Notes under the pieces: generated by a model
The model's input: only the letters and a program-made list of their open reading frames with translations
Database searches by the model: none
Told to the model about the DNA's origin: nothing
NCBI GenBank assembly: GCA_003254905.1
Contig: QANU01046033.1
Location: 87,881-151,880, forward strand
Direction: 5' to 3'
Source: Nissolia schottii
Taxonomy: Eukaryota > Streptophyta > Magnoliopsida > Fabales > Fabaceae
DNA length: 64,000 nucleotides
Made by a program: the position numbers and the translations under genes
Shown here: one piece after another, positions 39,149 through 53,400 of the stretch
Position numbering within the stretch: position 1 is the first letter of the stretch
Layout: each line of letters opens with the position of its first letter

Positions 39149-41253
39149 AATAATTTTGGTAGTCTGTTTTTTTTGGTACATATTTTACTAGTTTTGTAGT
39201 AGCTACCTTTTGTGTCACTGTCTTTCTTTCATATCCGTGAAGTGACAACTGTAAATAGCGCGGTGTGGATGAAAAGTTCTCTTGTTATGGCACTGCTTTG
39301 CAAACAACCAGTTTTTTTTGGGTCATGTTGCAAACAACCATTGAAATTATTCTTGACGCCATTCCTATTGCCATTTTATTCAACAATAAACTTTTAGATT
39401 TGTGTATATATCGAAGAAGAGGGGTACATCTAGAATTCGTTGGATTGGAGTTACAGTTAATTGCATTTATTTTCAATGTGTTTGAAACATTAAACTGAAT
39501 GCGTTACTTAATCCAAAATATGTTTTTACAATGAGTATTTCAAATGTAAAAATTAAATTCTAAGTCAAATTATCAAACAAACTTTTCTTTTTATTTCAAA
39601 TTGGACGAATTTCTAAATTTTTTTGTTCTTTTAAGAGTTCAATATATACAATCATCTATTTAGGTTTTGTTTGAATGTCATTTTTTTAAATAAAAAATAT
39701 ATATTTAAATAAAAGAATACTTTTGGTATTTTTTTAGTATGTTTGAGTAACCTTTTTACGAAAAAGTAAAATCACTAAAAAAAAAGAAAAAAAAAGAAAA
39801 AAAACGATCTTTTTCTTAGGAATTACAATTTTCATCTTCAGGAAAAAAATCAATTATAACACAAAAGGGATGTCTATTCATAAAAGAATATGTAAATTAA
39901 TTGGTTCTTCCTTTTGATACCCAATATAAACACAATAAATTTTAATTTTTTTGAATAAATAAAAAAAATTAAGTTTTTAAAAGTAGGTCTTTAAAAAATA
40001 TTTCTTCTTTAAAGTTCATCCAAATGAACTTATAGGTTACCAACATAAAGTTAATTGAGTGATAGACAAATTCATCATTTTTTTAAAAGATTTCAAGAGT
40101 GAAATTTGGAAACGAAAATTTTTTGTATAAGGACTATCATGGTACCCCCAAACCAAATTAATCGATGCAACCAATACTAGAGTGTGGATTAAAAAAAAAA
40201 GAGAAACGAACTCTTAAGCTACTTGGCACGAAGCATATGTATAGCTAAAAGATTGAATATTTGCATTGAACTTGTCTTCATAAATAAACTTTTTTTTTTT
40301 GGAGTACTAACAATGTTTTAAGAATAAATTATTAATTACTAACGAGCTTGACAAGCACTACATGTCTATCAAATATGTAAAATGAAGTGAGTGGTTATTT
40401 TGATTTAAAATAAAATAATTATCTTTTGGGTTATGTATGTTTTTAGTATTTCATAAATTTTAAAATTTGTGTTTTATCTCTCATAATTTTTTTAACTAAA
40501 AATCGTTGTTCATAGATTATTTTTTGTAAGTTTTAGTTTCTGCCATTAAGCTGTCAATCATTAACATGACAATTAACTTGACCACGTGAACGAACGTTAG
40601 AGAGGGGGGGAGGAGAGTAGAAAGTGAGGATGCGTGGATGAGGTCGTTTCGTCAGCGGTGGCAAGGGAGCGACTCATGTAGTTGTAGTGGAGAAGAAAAC
40701 AAAAAGCGTACACTGTGAGTAGCAATGCATGAGTAAGTAGAGAAAGCAATGATTGAGATCGTGCACGTAACATCTTAACATGATCTTAAGGACTAAAACC
40801 AAACAAAAAAAATTATGAAGAATGATTTTTAGCAAAAAAAATAGAAAAAATAAAACACAAAATTTAAAATTTATGAGAAATTAAAAACATATTTAACTCT
40901 TACCATTTGAAATAATTTTGTAACTGAGTTAATGAGATAATAAATAATCATAATGCACAGTGAATAATAAAATTTACGCTAATGTCCCCATTAATAATAA
41001 TAACATGTGAGTGTTAAAAAAAAATAAATTATGAGTAAAAATGAATAGAAAAATTAGATACCAAAGAATTAAGATTTTTTCCCCCCTAATCCCTTTGTCT
41101 ATCTGTTAGTATAGAAGTAATTACATCTACAATGTTATATGTTTTTAGAAAATTATCACAATTAATTAATCATTGTTGCACCAAAAATTTTTTGTATTAG
41201 TTTATTTATTTTTCCTGGGGTCGGCAAAAAAATGGATAAAAGAAGAAATGTTC
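39149..41253. other. WNK 3' flank and AT-rich intergenic DNA
   Basis: 39149-39500 is probably WNK 3' UTR and flank. A possible degenerate MITE lies near 39665-40040: 'ggttttgtttgaatgtcatt' on the left and, reversed, 'ttcatttggatgaacttt' on the right. The rest is AT-rich without a gene. Confidence 0.45.
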
Positions 41254-41265
41254 TTTTGGCGGGAT
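41254..41265 (+). promoter_or_regulatory. E2F-like site upstream of TONSOKU
   Basis: TTTTGGCGGGAT lies about 170 bp upstream of the TONSOKU start codon. It contains TTTGGCGGGA, a strong match to the E2F/DP consensus (TTTSSCGC-type) found in plant S-phase genes. TONSOKU works at replication forks, so S-phase control would make sense. Binding is inferred. Confidence 0.6.
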
Positions 41266-41434
41266 TTCAACCTTGATGAAGTGACGACGCGGGAGGGAAG
41301 CCCAAAACAAGAAGTAAGAAAAAAACATATCACTTTGCCTTCGCAAATCGCACCCCATTGAGCAAGAGTGTCCCGAACCCCTTCACACAGAAAGAGTAGA
41401 GTTCGACGACGACACAGTTCGCCGTCGTTTCGGC

Positions 41435-44400
41435 ATGGCCGGCCAAAACTCCGAACTGAAGAAGGCTAAGGCTGGTTACCGGACCGCCAAGGAGGTTGGC
41501 AACCACCGCGAGGAGGCGCGCTGGGCCAACGTCATCGGCGACATACTCAAGAACAGAGGAGAGTACGTCGAGGCCCTCAAATGGCTCCGAATCGATTACG
41601 AGGTTTCCCTCAAGCACCTCCCCGAGAAGCAGTTGCTCAAAACCTGCCAATCCCTCGGCGAGATCTACCTCCGCCTCGAGCAGTTCAAAGACGCCCTAAT
41701 TTACCAGGTTTAATTAAAACCCTAATTTGACCCTAATTTCCTTCGCCTTCAGCACTGCGAATTGAATTTCAACTTGATTGCAGAAGAAGCACTTGGAGCT
41801 TGCGAGGGACGCTAACGACCTCGTTGAGCAGCAGAGAGCGAGCACGCAGCTAGGTCGCACCTACCACGAGATGTTCTTGAAATCCGATCAAGATTTCCAC
41901 CTGATTCGAAACGCGAGGAAGTATTTCAAGGGCGCGATGGAGCTGGCGGTAGAACTCAAGGAGAACCCGCCGAACAACAAGTCCTCCTTCGTAAAGGAGT
42001 ACATAGATGCGCACAACAACATAGGGCTGCTGGAGATGGAGCTCGATAACTATCAGGAGGCGCAGAAGATCCTGATTCGAGGGCTGAAAATTTGCGATGA
42101 AGAGGAGGTTAGTCAATATGACGATGGCAGAAGCAGGCTCCACCATAACCTTGGGAATGTGTACCTTGAACTGAGGAATTGGGATGAAGCTAAGAGGAAT
42201 ATCAGGAGGGACATTGTGATTTGTAACAGGATTGGGCACCTTCAAGGGGAAGCTAAAGGGTATATCAATCTTGGTGAAGTGCATTCCAAGACTCAGAAGT
42301 ATGAGGAAGCAATGTCCTTTTATGAGAAGGCGCTTGCTTTGGCCAGGCCCTTGGAGGATGAGGATGGCTTGGTGAGGCATATCGAGGATAATATCAGGAT
42401 TGCGAGAGAAGCTGTCAAAGTGATGGATGAAATAAGAAAGGAAGAACAGAACCTCAAAAAGCTCAAGAGAGACACTGCCAAGGCGAGAGGGACATCTGAT
42501 GAGCGGAAATGCCTGCTTCAGCAGTATGCGTCTCTTGGCAGCCTTGTTGAGAAATCAAGGATGATCTATGCGTGGGAGAAGGTATTAGATTCCGTCATTC
42601 TGTTTGTATTTTTTAATTCAGTTATCTTAAAGTCCTCTGTCTGGCAATGACTGTGCACCTAAAGAATTTCATGTTGCATGTTAAATCAAATTTATCACGG
42701 TTAGGAGACAATTTTCAAAACAGCTTGGTTCTGATCCTTAGTATTGATTTCTTCATTGACCTTCTAGAATTTACTATCAGCATACTTGCTCATATGATTA
42801 GTTATGTGGATTATCTGTGAGTTTGTTACTGTTGTTTTAAGCATGGTTCCTTTTCCTTCTTATTGATTTATCCAATTGGAAAGCCTGTGCAGCTGCATGA
42901 ATTTTCTAATAAGAAAAAAGTGAGTTTATTTAGTAATATATTGAAGTTTGTGATTGCTGGAGCACTAGAAACAGGGTATGTACATATTTTTTTAAAGCAT
43001 GAATCATTGTGCATGTCTTGCTCTCAAACTTGTAGATATGATGTTTTCCTCCACATTGAGTAATTACCAATTAATTTATTATTTGGTGAATGTAGAGATC
43101 TTTTGAAGGTATGATATGTTTAGTAATTATTTAAGTGTCATTGTTTCTTGCTAAACAATGTTTTGTGTAGTATTGTGAATTTGCAAAGGAGAGGAAGAGA
43201 ATAGCATGTGAACTTTGTGACAAGCAAAGACTGGCTGATTCATATCTTGATGTTGGAGAATCATACCAGAAGCTTAGGAAATTCAACAAAGCAATTAAAT
43301 GGTACAAAAAGAGTTGGGAAATGTACAAAAAAATTGGTAACTTGGAGGTAAAACTTTTGTTATTCCTTGATATGTTCTTAGCAATTAACACTTGTCTTTT
43401 TGTTTCTGAGTTTAGTTATCTTGAGTCGTGACACAAATCTGAATTTAAACTCCATCCATGATTATTTGAAACAATTGATAATGGATTTATTGCATTGCAA
43501 CTTAGTTGCTTGCCGTGAGAAAAAATTTCTTTGTTATAAAAAAAATTCTTGTTGATGGATATATACTTTTGTAATATGTAATAAAAAAAAATCTAGGCCA
43601 CCGAGTGTATTACTCATTATACATAAGAATTTTTTATGTCATACATTGGGCACTCATCAAACGTGACATGACACTCATCCTGATGGGAAACTTCATTTTT
43701 TCTGGGTATGTGTCAGGAAAAGTTCTTGGGTATTTTTAGAGTAAGAAAAAAATTGCTCTGTATTATTTAATACTCAGTACCTCAGTTTTTGTATTTAGTT
43801 AAAGTTGGAGACAAGAATAGCCTATGAAATTGAGGTGTTGAGCATTGAGTTGTATGGAGTAAGAACTTTTTCTTGCTGCTCCGAATTCCATGAAGTAGTG
43901 TGTCTATTGCCACTTTGTCCATGATGAGGATGCTGGTTGGTTGATTCTTATGCTTTGCCTGTAATGATTACAGTGGCAAGCACTATTGAAAATTAATATT
44001 GGCAATGTTTTGGATTCTGCTCACAACTGGAGAGGAGCATTAGATGCATTTACAGAGAGCTACAGGTAATAATGATGTCCAATATCTGTATATCAAATTT
44101 TACTGGTCTATTTTATTTACTGAAATTAAAGAAATGAAGTGGTTGAAAAAATTAATTTGCAGTTGTCTCATGTTTGTATTGCATCCAATTCTGGGTTGTG
44201 TAAGACACATAAGACACATGACCTATGTTGCGTTAAATGTGCCTTGTATTGTGAGAGCCCTGCAGTTGTTTTGCGATGTGTGAAAGAAATTACTAGAGCA
44301 TTATTCTTGCCATACTATTTCTTTTATTTGCTGTTTTGATGATCCAGCCATACTGGTTTCTTTTCAAATTCTCAACTTACTGTGGCGTAGCATACTGGGT

Positions 44401-47400
44401 TTGTAAAATTTCATCAAATTTACATTTTCAAGGATTTGGTAAAGAACATAATGTGATGCCACAAGGAGCTACAAACAGTTTCAATTGCAACCAACACTAT
44501 AGTTAATCACCCATGACTTGCAAAACTTGATTAGAGTTGCTTTAAAAATGCCAACACGTTGGCTTCCTTTTGATGGTTTTATATGTGCTACTCCTAAGTT
44601 CATTTGATTCCATGACATTGCAGGATTGCTGTTGAAGCTGACCTTCCTGAAGTACAGCTTTCTGCCTTGGAAAATATGCATTATATCAACTTGATAAGAT
44701 TTGATGATGAAGATCAGACAAGGTAAGTGATTCATGGAAGTCTGAAATCCTTAAATACGCATTTCTTGCAGTTAAATTGAATTACTCATGGACTTATTTT
44801 AATATTATAAGGGTCCTTTTGCTGGACCTTACTACTATTGTTAATCGATGTGATCCTTTGTAGGAGGTTGAAACTTCTAATCGATAAGCTGAAGAACTCA
44901 ATAGAAAAAGAGGCAGAAGCCAAAAATATGCCGGAGGATTGTTGCTCTGAAACTGATACCGAGGCAAATGATAACCAGTCAAACGCTGGGTCTGATGATT
45001 CATTCTCTCCAAATACCATTTCTAGATCAAGAACTCTGAGTACTGGAGAAGAATCGAAAGATGATGATATCCCACTTGTGTCACTCTATCAGTCGATAAA
45101 AAACTCATCCAGAAAAATAACAGGCCACATGGAAAGTCTTACCAACTCCACCAAGCAAGCTGAGCAGTCACCCAAAAGTCTGACAAATCTAACCAGGAAT
45201 CAACAAGCGGTTGTTGGACGTAAGCGTGTCCGTGTAATTCTTTCTGACGATGAAGATGATGATGTGATGGAGTGTTCAAGCAGAAAGGATCATGATTGCC
45301 TGTTACAAGACAAGTCCACTTATGATGCAAGTACGTTTTCATCGTTAGTTGCTTTGCTCTGATCCATAGACTCAATTATACAAAAATTAAGTACTGAATG
45401 ATGCCTGTCCAATTGCAGATAAAAGTAAAGCAAATCATAATAATATTAAGGTAAGAAATCTCCAAAATATTTGTTTACTTGTGTGTAATTTTTACACGAG
45501 TGTCTCCATGTGGATGCTTAGCCTTTTAGGGGTGGCAGGTTGTCTCAGAGAATGGATCCAAATGTGCAATTAATGTGGAAGAAAGTAGTAGCTCTTTCAA
45601 ATGCTGGAGTCCACATAGATCCACTAAAACTGGCAGACATTCCAGGTCTTTGAGCAATGACTTAGTTGCTGAATGTGATTTTCGTAGTGGATCTAAATGT
45701 AACACAGATGTTTCTGGCAAACAAAATGGTATTGTCCATCCTCTGTTGCATGATTCCCAAAACGATGTGAGTTGTACAGTTATGTATTGAGTAAGAATAT
45801 ATTAGAGATTCATGCTTTTGCCAAATTGTCCTGTTCATTGTTGTTGCTAATTGATTTTTTTAAAAAACTCTGGCCTCCTTTTTCTTGAATTGCAGCAATA
45901 TATCACATGCCAGATTGGGAGTGATCAAATTGACGTGGAAGTAACCTGGTGTACTGCTGGTGATCAGTTGGATATTGAATCATTGAAAGCTGTAGTTGCA
46001 TGCTTATACTATTTACAACTTCCTACACAAAAGAGATCAGATGGTAGGCAGTTCCAAGTTTAAAAGTGCTTTCACTTTCTTGTCATAGTTAATATTAGCA
46101 TAGAATATCGCACCAGCATAAATGCCCCTCTGAAAAACATTTGCAATTAGGGAAAATTAACAAAAGCCAGAATTTATGGTTAATTTCATGTTTGGTTACC
46201 GTTAAGATCTATTTTCAACATGGATTACTCATTATTTCTGACTTTGTTTAATTCTTCCGGAATTGGGACTATGTTTGGCAAGGTTTCTTAGTTATAATTC
46301 CCATTTTTTCCTTTATTGTCATATCAGCATATGTACAGAATTTCCCACTTATTTACTATCACGATGAATATTTTATTATATATGACTCTACCAGAACTTG
46401 GGATCATGGTTGTTAAACTTTTGAGTTAACTCATAAGTAAGAGTTTATGATTTTACAACACAAAATAAGTTAACACTCATACAAACTCTCTTTTGGTAAA
46501 CTCGTGCGATTTTAAGTAAACTCTTGATTTTACTAGCACGTTTTGGTAAAATCTACCTACGAGTTTACCTTAAAAGGTACAAATTTAGCAACTTTTTTAG
46601 ATACTTAACTGATTTTGTTTTTGTTAAGCAATTTATATTGAGTTCATTAATTTAATTTTATATATTTATCATAATTGAGCTATGTTTTATCGAACTATAA
46701 AGTAGTACACGTACATAATAAAGTATGTTAAGGTATATTTGTGATAATTTTTTCATTTATTTTATTTCAAAATTTAACATTATTAAATGTCAATTATAAA
46801 TACTATACTTAATCATGTTTGGTTTCTAATTATATTGATTATAACATATATTTTTTACGTATGTAAACCCTTATAAGTTTACGAGTCGAGTTTACGATTT
46901 GAGTTTATTGAGATTTCACGAGTTTACTTACACTCTTGAGTTTGACAACCTTGCTTGGGATGAATATGATTTGGCGTGCCTTTTAGATTGTCTACCTTAG
47001 ATATTGAGGTTAAGTGTCACCAAGTGACGCAACATAATTGAGTTTGCCTTTGCCTAAGTATTAGTGTACTTATATCTTACATGAATTTTGGCTTCCTATG
47101 GATCGTAATTTGTTCTTTTGCATTTAACTATGAATAGAGTCACCAAACATGAGACATACATTGGAAAGGCGAAAGATGTTTGGGGCTGTAGATGCCTAAT
47201 GCCTCGATGTGAGAATACCTTGCTAAAGAAAGCCTTCTAAAAGATTACAGTTTTAGATTGCCATCTAAAATAAATTAATTCTAATGCTGATATAGATAAA
47301 CAATAAAAAATTATAAGCTATTAGGCTGATTCTGTTACACAATGTGTGACTGATTGTGACACAAAACAAAGAACAAAGCATGTGAAAAGTAAACCAACTT

Positions 47401-50400
47401 TTCTAGGAGAATAGAAGAACTAATAAAAATGTGCCTGTTAGTTCAATCCGTGATCAAGTGGCAGCTGTCATTTAGCCTCTTCTGTTTAGTGCAACTTCAA
47501 TTGTTTCATGACTTTTAGCTGCTACCTTATTTTAGATTAAAGTAGTGTTATTAAATATTCACTATAGCACCGCTATGCCGCTATAGAGTAGTAGGTTTTG
47601 AGCTGGCCGCTATGCTATTTTATAGTGTTAATTGGCCGCTATAGTGGAAATAGCAACGCTATAACAGACAAAATAGCAGGTTTTGAGCAAAATGATATTT
47701 CCACTATTCTGCTATTGATAACACTAGATTAAAGGTTGTGGCATTTCATTTCTGGGTTTTGCCAAATCCACTATCTTAGGTGAGGCGCACACTTGAAGCA
47801 CTGCTGTTATGAGCCAAATGTGCCCTTAAAGTGCAAGAAATGTGCGCCTCACGATGGGGCTGCATCCCAACCAGCAGAAGTTGCTGGATTGTTTCGTTTC
47901 CTTGCTGTTTGGCACCTTCAACTACTACATTGTCATACAGCAAGATCCAATAAATTTTGCAAAAATATGTCCTGGTTAAATGTTGCTGTTCACAACAGAT
48001 TCTTTTGCTGCTTAAGGTTTATATCTGTACGAATAAAGAACTTTTTATTGTGACACCAGCATTGGACAAAGGAAACATTCATATTGCACAAAATTTGGTG
48101 TCCAAAATGTAAAAAAATATCAACTCTTAAGAACCTGATTCCATGTTTCAGTATTGTCATTTAAGTCGCAGCTTTATCAAATCCCATATTATCTTCTAAT
48201 ACATTTACCTTATCAGCTTGTTTGTCGTTTATTTATTTTGTTATTGCATTTATCCTTCAGTTAACTTGACCGTACTTGTATAAATTATGAGTAGGTTTGT
48301 TGCCCGTTGTTCAGCACATAAAATGTGCTGGAAGAGATCTTGAATCCCTGGAAACTGTTGGAAACCTTAAGGAACATCTGGGAAATCACACGGTTGAAGC
48401 TTCCATTGATGGTATGCAACACTAATGTTTTTCGTTCATTCTATGATTTCAATATGCAATTATTTTTCTGCCATGTCCTTAATTTGTTTTTAAATTTTAT
48501 CTGGCTTTTTAACAAAAGCCTTATCTCTAATTATTTTTCATAGATGTGATGCAAATAAATATTTGGATCTCAAGATTAGTTGAGAGACTCTGTTGATATC
48601 TGTGGATAAAAATTTATTTGACTTATTGTTGATATTCATTATCTTGCAATTTATGTAACATAATAACATTAGGAAGGTGACAGCAGATGTCATTTAGCAA
48701 ATCAGGCGGTCATAGGCTTATGCTGTATTGGAGTTCTATTAACATCAATTTTTAACTTTCCACTATTTATCTCCAAGTGAGACAATCGATTTTTTATCTT
48801 TTACAGGATGGATTCACAAGCGCCTAATAAAAATGTACATAGACTTCTGCAGGGAGTTGACTGAGGTGCCAAATATGAAGGTACTGAAGAAACTTTACAA
48901 TTTAGAGGTAAGAAATGTGTTAGTTGTGTCAGTTCTTTTGTTGCAACTTCACAGTTACTTACATGCCTGTTCATTGTTTAGGTGGATTGAGTTTAGATTT
49001 TCACTTACAATTGATTTTTCTTATTGTTGCCAACAGGTTTCAGATGATGAAATTGTTGTGTCTGAGTGTGACCTGCAAGACTTATCTATAACCCCATTGA
49101 TAAATGCACTGAATTCCCAAAAATCGTTTTCAATGCTCGACCTCTCTCACAATTTGTTAGGTACATTTATTTGATTTGTTATTTTTGTGCTTTAGGTTCT
49201 GCTGCATTGTTCTTGTCTGCAATTTGTCTAGTGCCATTCTTTCTGTGTGTGTTTTAATCCGTATGCTTCTTCAAGAAGATTCGTTTGTTTGGTTCTCAAG
49301 TCTCTTCTTTATTTCATCCATTCCGATATGAAGTTTGATAGTAAGTCCTTGGTTGGTGACTATAAGAACACTAAATCCATAAAAAGAACTAACAGAAAAA
49401 TAAAGTATATTAGTGAAATCAATTGAATAGTGTAAGAACTGGTATCAAATAGAAACTGCTTGCTGAAATGCTTGATAATTTTATTAATGATTCAGAAATT
49501 CCAGAGGGGAATTTTCTGTGCAGGACGATACAAATGATGGTTTGAGGGCCGAAAAACAATATGCTGAAAATAGAAAATAATCCTGGGAATTAAAGGATTC
49601 CTTGGTCCTCCTAGTCCTATTCAAAAATCTGAATGCTTTCCCTTTCTCCTAGAACTCTCCTTATACTACCTTGTGAGAGAGAATCAAGGGATTGACCATT
49701 ATTCTCTCCTATCATCACTCCCTTCCTATTTTATCTCCACTAACTTATTCTTCCCTGATTTGGTTAACAAATCAGATCCCTAATCTGTTGTAACAACCAA
49801 AACCGGTTTATTCTCTCCTTAATCTGCTCGTTCTTCTAGAATAAACAAGTGGGAAAGGAATTATTTCCTTTCCTTTTTTAGCCTTAGCCGTTGTTTCAGC
49901 TACAACAGCTGTTGGTGGGTGTGTAACAATACCCTCCCCTTGAAGTACCACCTTGTCCTCAAGGTAAAAGGAGGCGAAGGCTGCTTGAATGTCCGCTGCT
50001 AATTCCCATGAATTTTCAAAGTCTGGGAGGTTCTTCTATTTGAGCAAGACTTCCCATTGCCCTGCTGCATTTTTGCGGACGGCTATGACTTGCTGGGGTT
50101 CCACCTGGAGTTCAAAGTCGTCGGTGAGGGCCTTGGGGAGGGGTTGGGCTTGGCCGCTGGAAGCAACACATTTTTTGAGGAGGGAAACGTGAAAAATTGG
50201 GTGGACTCGCTCCCCTTCTGCTAGTTTGAGCTTGTAGGCTACCTGTCCAATCTTCTCGAGTACCTCAAAAGGACCATAAAACCGTGCACTAAGCTTTTGA
50301 TTCACTCTCTTTGCTAAAGTCTTCATGCGGTACGGTTGTAGCTTGAGATAGTCCTGTTCCCCTGGTGCAAAGGATACATCCCTTCGTTTCTTGTTTGCAT

Positions 50401-53400
50401 ACGTCTTCATCCGATTCTGAGCTCTCTCAAGCTGAAATTGTAGTTCATCCAACATCTGATTCCGTTCCTCCATTAAGTTCTGGACTTCCTCAACCGCCAC
50501 TTCTCCTCCTCCTCTCAATAATATTGGTGGTTCTCGTCCGTATAAAGCCCGGAAGGGTGTCATCTTAATAGAGCCATGATAATTGGTGTTGTACCAATAT
50601 TCTGTCCAGTTGAGCCAATGTGGCCATTGTTTGGGTTTGGAGCCCGTGAAGCAACAAAGATAGGTTTCGACACATTTGTTAACGGCCTCACTTTGTCAGC
50701 TTTACTACCTCTTTCACAAACAATTCGGACACTTTGGCGGAGTAAGGATGAGATAATGGGAAGAAATGGGCATACTTGGTCATCCTGTCTACTACAACAA
50801 AGATGGTATCCTTCTCTTGAGCCTTTGGTAATCCTCCAATAAAGTCCATGGCAATATCCGACCATACATTAGTAGGAATGGGGAGGGCTTGTAACAGACC
50901 TGCTGGGCTTAAGGTGGAGTGCTTGTGGGTTTGGCAAACTGCACACTGTTTTACATAATCCATGATGGTCCTCTTCATGCCCTCCCAATGTAAAAGGCCA
51001 GCTATCCTTTTGTACATCCGAAAGAACCCCGAGTGACCCCCCAACTTAGTTTTGTGGAATTCTTGGAGTATTTTAGGAATCAACTTCGACTGCTTCGGAA
51101 TTGCCAGTCGCCCTTGATGTAGCAGTTTGCCATTTTGTAGGGTGTAGCCAGCTGGAGCCTCCCTGCCTGAAATTAAATCCTGCATGATGCCTTTGAGCTT
51201 CGGGTCTGTTTGGACTCTTTCGCCAGCCCTTCCCATTCTTCTACTGTCACGACAGACACAACGGCAAGTTGGAACTTCCTGGAGAGAGCATCGGCTACTC
51301 GGTTATCCTTCCCGGCCTTGTACTGAATCTCAAAATCGAACCCCAATAGCTTAGCTATCCACTTCTACTGTTCTTCTCCCCCAATCCTCTGATGAGTAAA
51401 AATTTCAGACTCTTCTAATCTGAGTGAATCGGTTGCTAAGGAGATAATGCCGCCACTTTTGAATGGCCAGCACCATTGCCATCAATTCCTTCTCATACAC
51501 AGACTTGGACTGGGCTCTATCGGAGATTTTTTGACTCATGTAGGCGGCTGGGCGACCTTCCTGCATCAAGATGACTCCTATACCTTTGCCGGATGCATCT
51601 GTTTCTATGGCAAAAGGTTTAGAAAAGGAGGGGACAGCCAATACAGGAACAGTTGTCATAGCTGTTTTGAGTGCTTCAAATGCTGCTTGGGCTTCTTCGT
51701 TCCGCTGAAATTGATCTTTCTTTAAGAGTTGGGTAAGGAGCCATGCTATCCTCCCATAATTCTTCACAAAGCGTCGATAATACCCTGTTAGGCCCAGGAA
51801 CCCTCTTAAGGCCTTGAGATCTTTAGGGATTGGCCAATCCCACATATCTTGGACCTTCTTGGGGTCTGCGGCTACCCCATCCCTTGAGATGAGATGTCCC
51901 AGGTATTCAATCTGCACTTGGGCGAACCTGCATTTTTTTCTGTCAAGAAAAAGTTGATGTCGTCGAAGAACCTCAGACACCTGTTGTAGGTGCTCCCAAT
52001 GTTGTGCTAAATCCCTGCTATAAATGAGTATATCGTCGAAGAAAACTAGGACGAATTTCCTCAAAAATGGTCTCAACAATTGGTTCATAAGTGCCTGAAA
52101 GGTGGAAGGTGCGTTAGTTAAACCAAAAGGCATTACCAAAATTCATAGTGGCCCTCATGGGTTCGAAAGGCCGTTTTGTGGATGTCCTCCTCACGCATTC
52201 TGATTTGGTGGTAACCGGATTTGAGGTCCAGCTTGGTGAATATTGTGGCTGTACCTATTTCGTCGAGCAATTCATCAATGACGGGAATGGGGAATTTATC
52301 CACTATGGTTTCCCGATTTAAGGCACGATAATCCACACAAAACTGCCAACCCCCATCTTTCTTTTTGACTAATATCACGGGGCTAGCGAACGTACTTGTG
52401 CTAGGCTTGATGATACCTGATTGCAGCATTTCGTCTACTATTTTCTCAATTTCAGTTTTCTGGTAATGGGGATACCTGTAAGGTCTGAGGCAGGGAATGA
52501 TTGATCCTTCCTTGATGAGAATGGCATGGTCATTGGGGCGTTGGGGAGACAGCCCCTCAGATTGTTGGAACAGGTCCTGGAACTGCTGGAGGAACAACTC
52601 GGTTTCTGTTGTTACCTGGTCATCCTCTTGCACCTTAGGGGCTACGGCCAGGGAAGTGATGACATAGTCTTCTCCCTTGCTCTTAAGGGCCTGTAGGGTA
52701 TTTTTCCATGAGGCTCGGCTTCGGCTAAGGGATGGGTCACCTCGTAAAAACTTCTCCTCACCATCTTGCTTCCAACTCAGTGCTAATTCCTTGTAATTTC
52801 CCACAAACTGCCCCAAACTTGCCAACCACCCTGCACCAAGTACTACCTCCGAACAGCCTAATTTCATCACAAAAAAATTCTGGAGTAATTTTACTCCCTG
52901 GATATGCAAGGGGACATCTTCGCACCCTTCGTGCCCCCTTTCTATGGCCCCATTTCCTATCTCCACCTGAAATTCCTTGACCTTCTTGACATGGAGCGCC
53001 AGCCTCTTGACCACCTCGGTTGCTAGGAAATTTGCAGAGTCCCCAGGGTCGATGAGTACCACCATGTGAGTCCCCAATAACTATAGGATGATAATTGCAA
53101 TTCTGGCCTTTCCTCGGTCCTGTCTGGTTCCTCCAATTGGGGTGTTCCTCCTTCTTCGGCCTCTTCCCCATCCTCATCTGCTAGGAGAAGGATTTGGAAA
53201 TGCTTCATGGTGCACCTGTGGTCGTGGCTCCATTTCTCTTCACAGCGAAAACAGAGGCCCTTTCGCTGCTGCTCCGCCCACTCTTCGTTGGACAGCCGCC
53301 GAGTGTTACTGGTTTTCAGGTTACTTGGGTGGGCCGTGCCCCCCCCCCCACTCGAAATTGGCTTGCTCCCTGCTGATAATTCTGTGGATTTCTGGCTTGC

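Noticed and set aside
41850..42380. 176-codon minus-strand open frame inside TONSOKU exon 2
   Set aside because: Antisense of the TPR-coding exon. The plus frame joins to the rest of TONSOKU and the minus frame has no recognisable domain.
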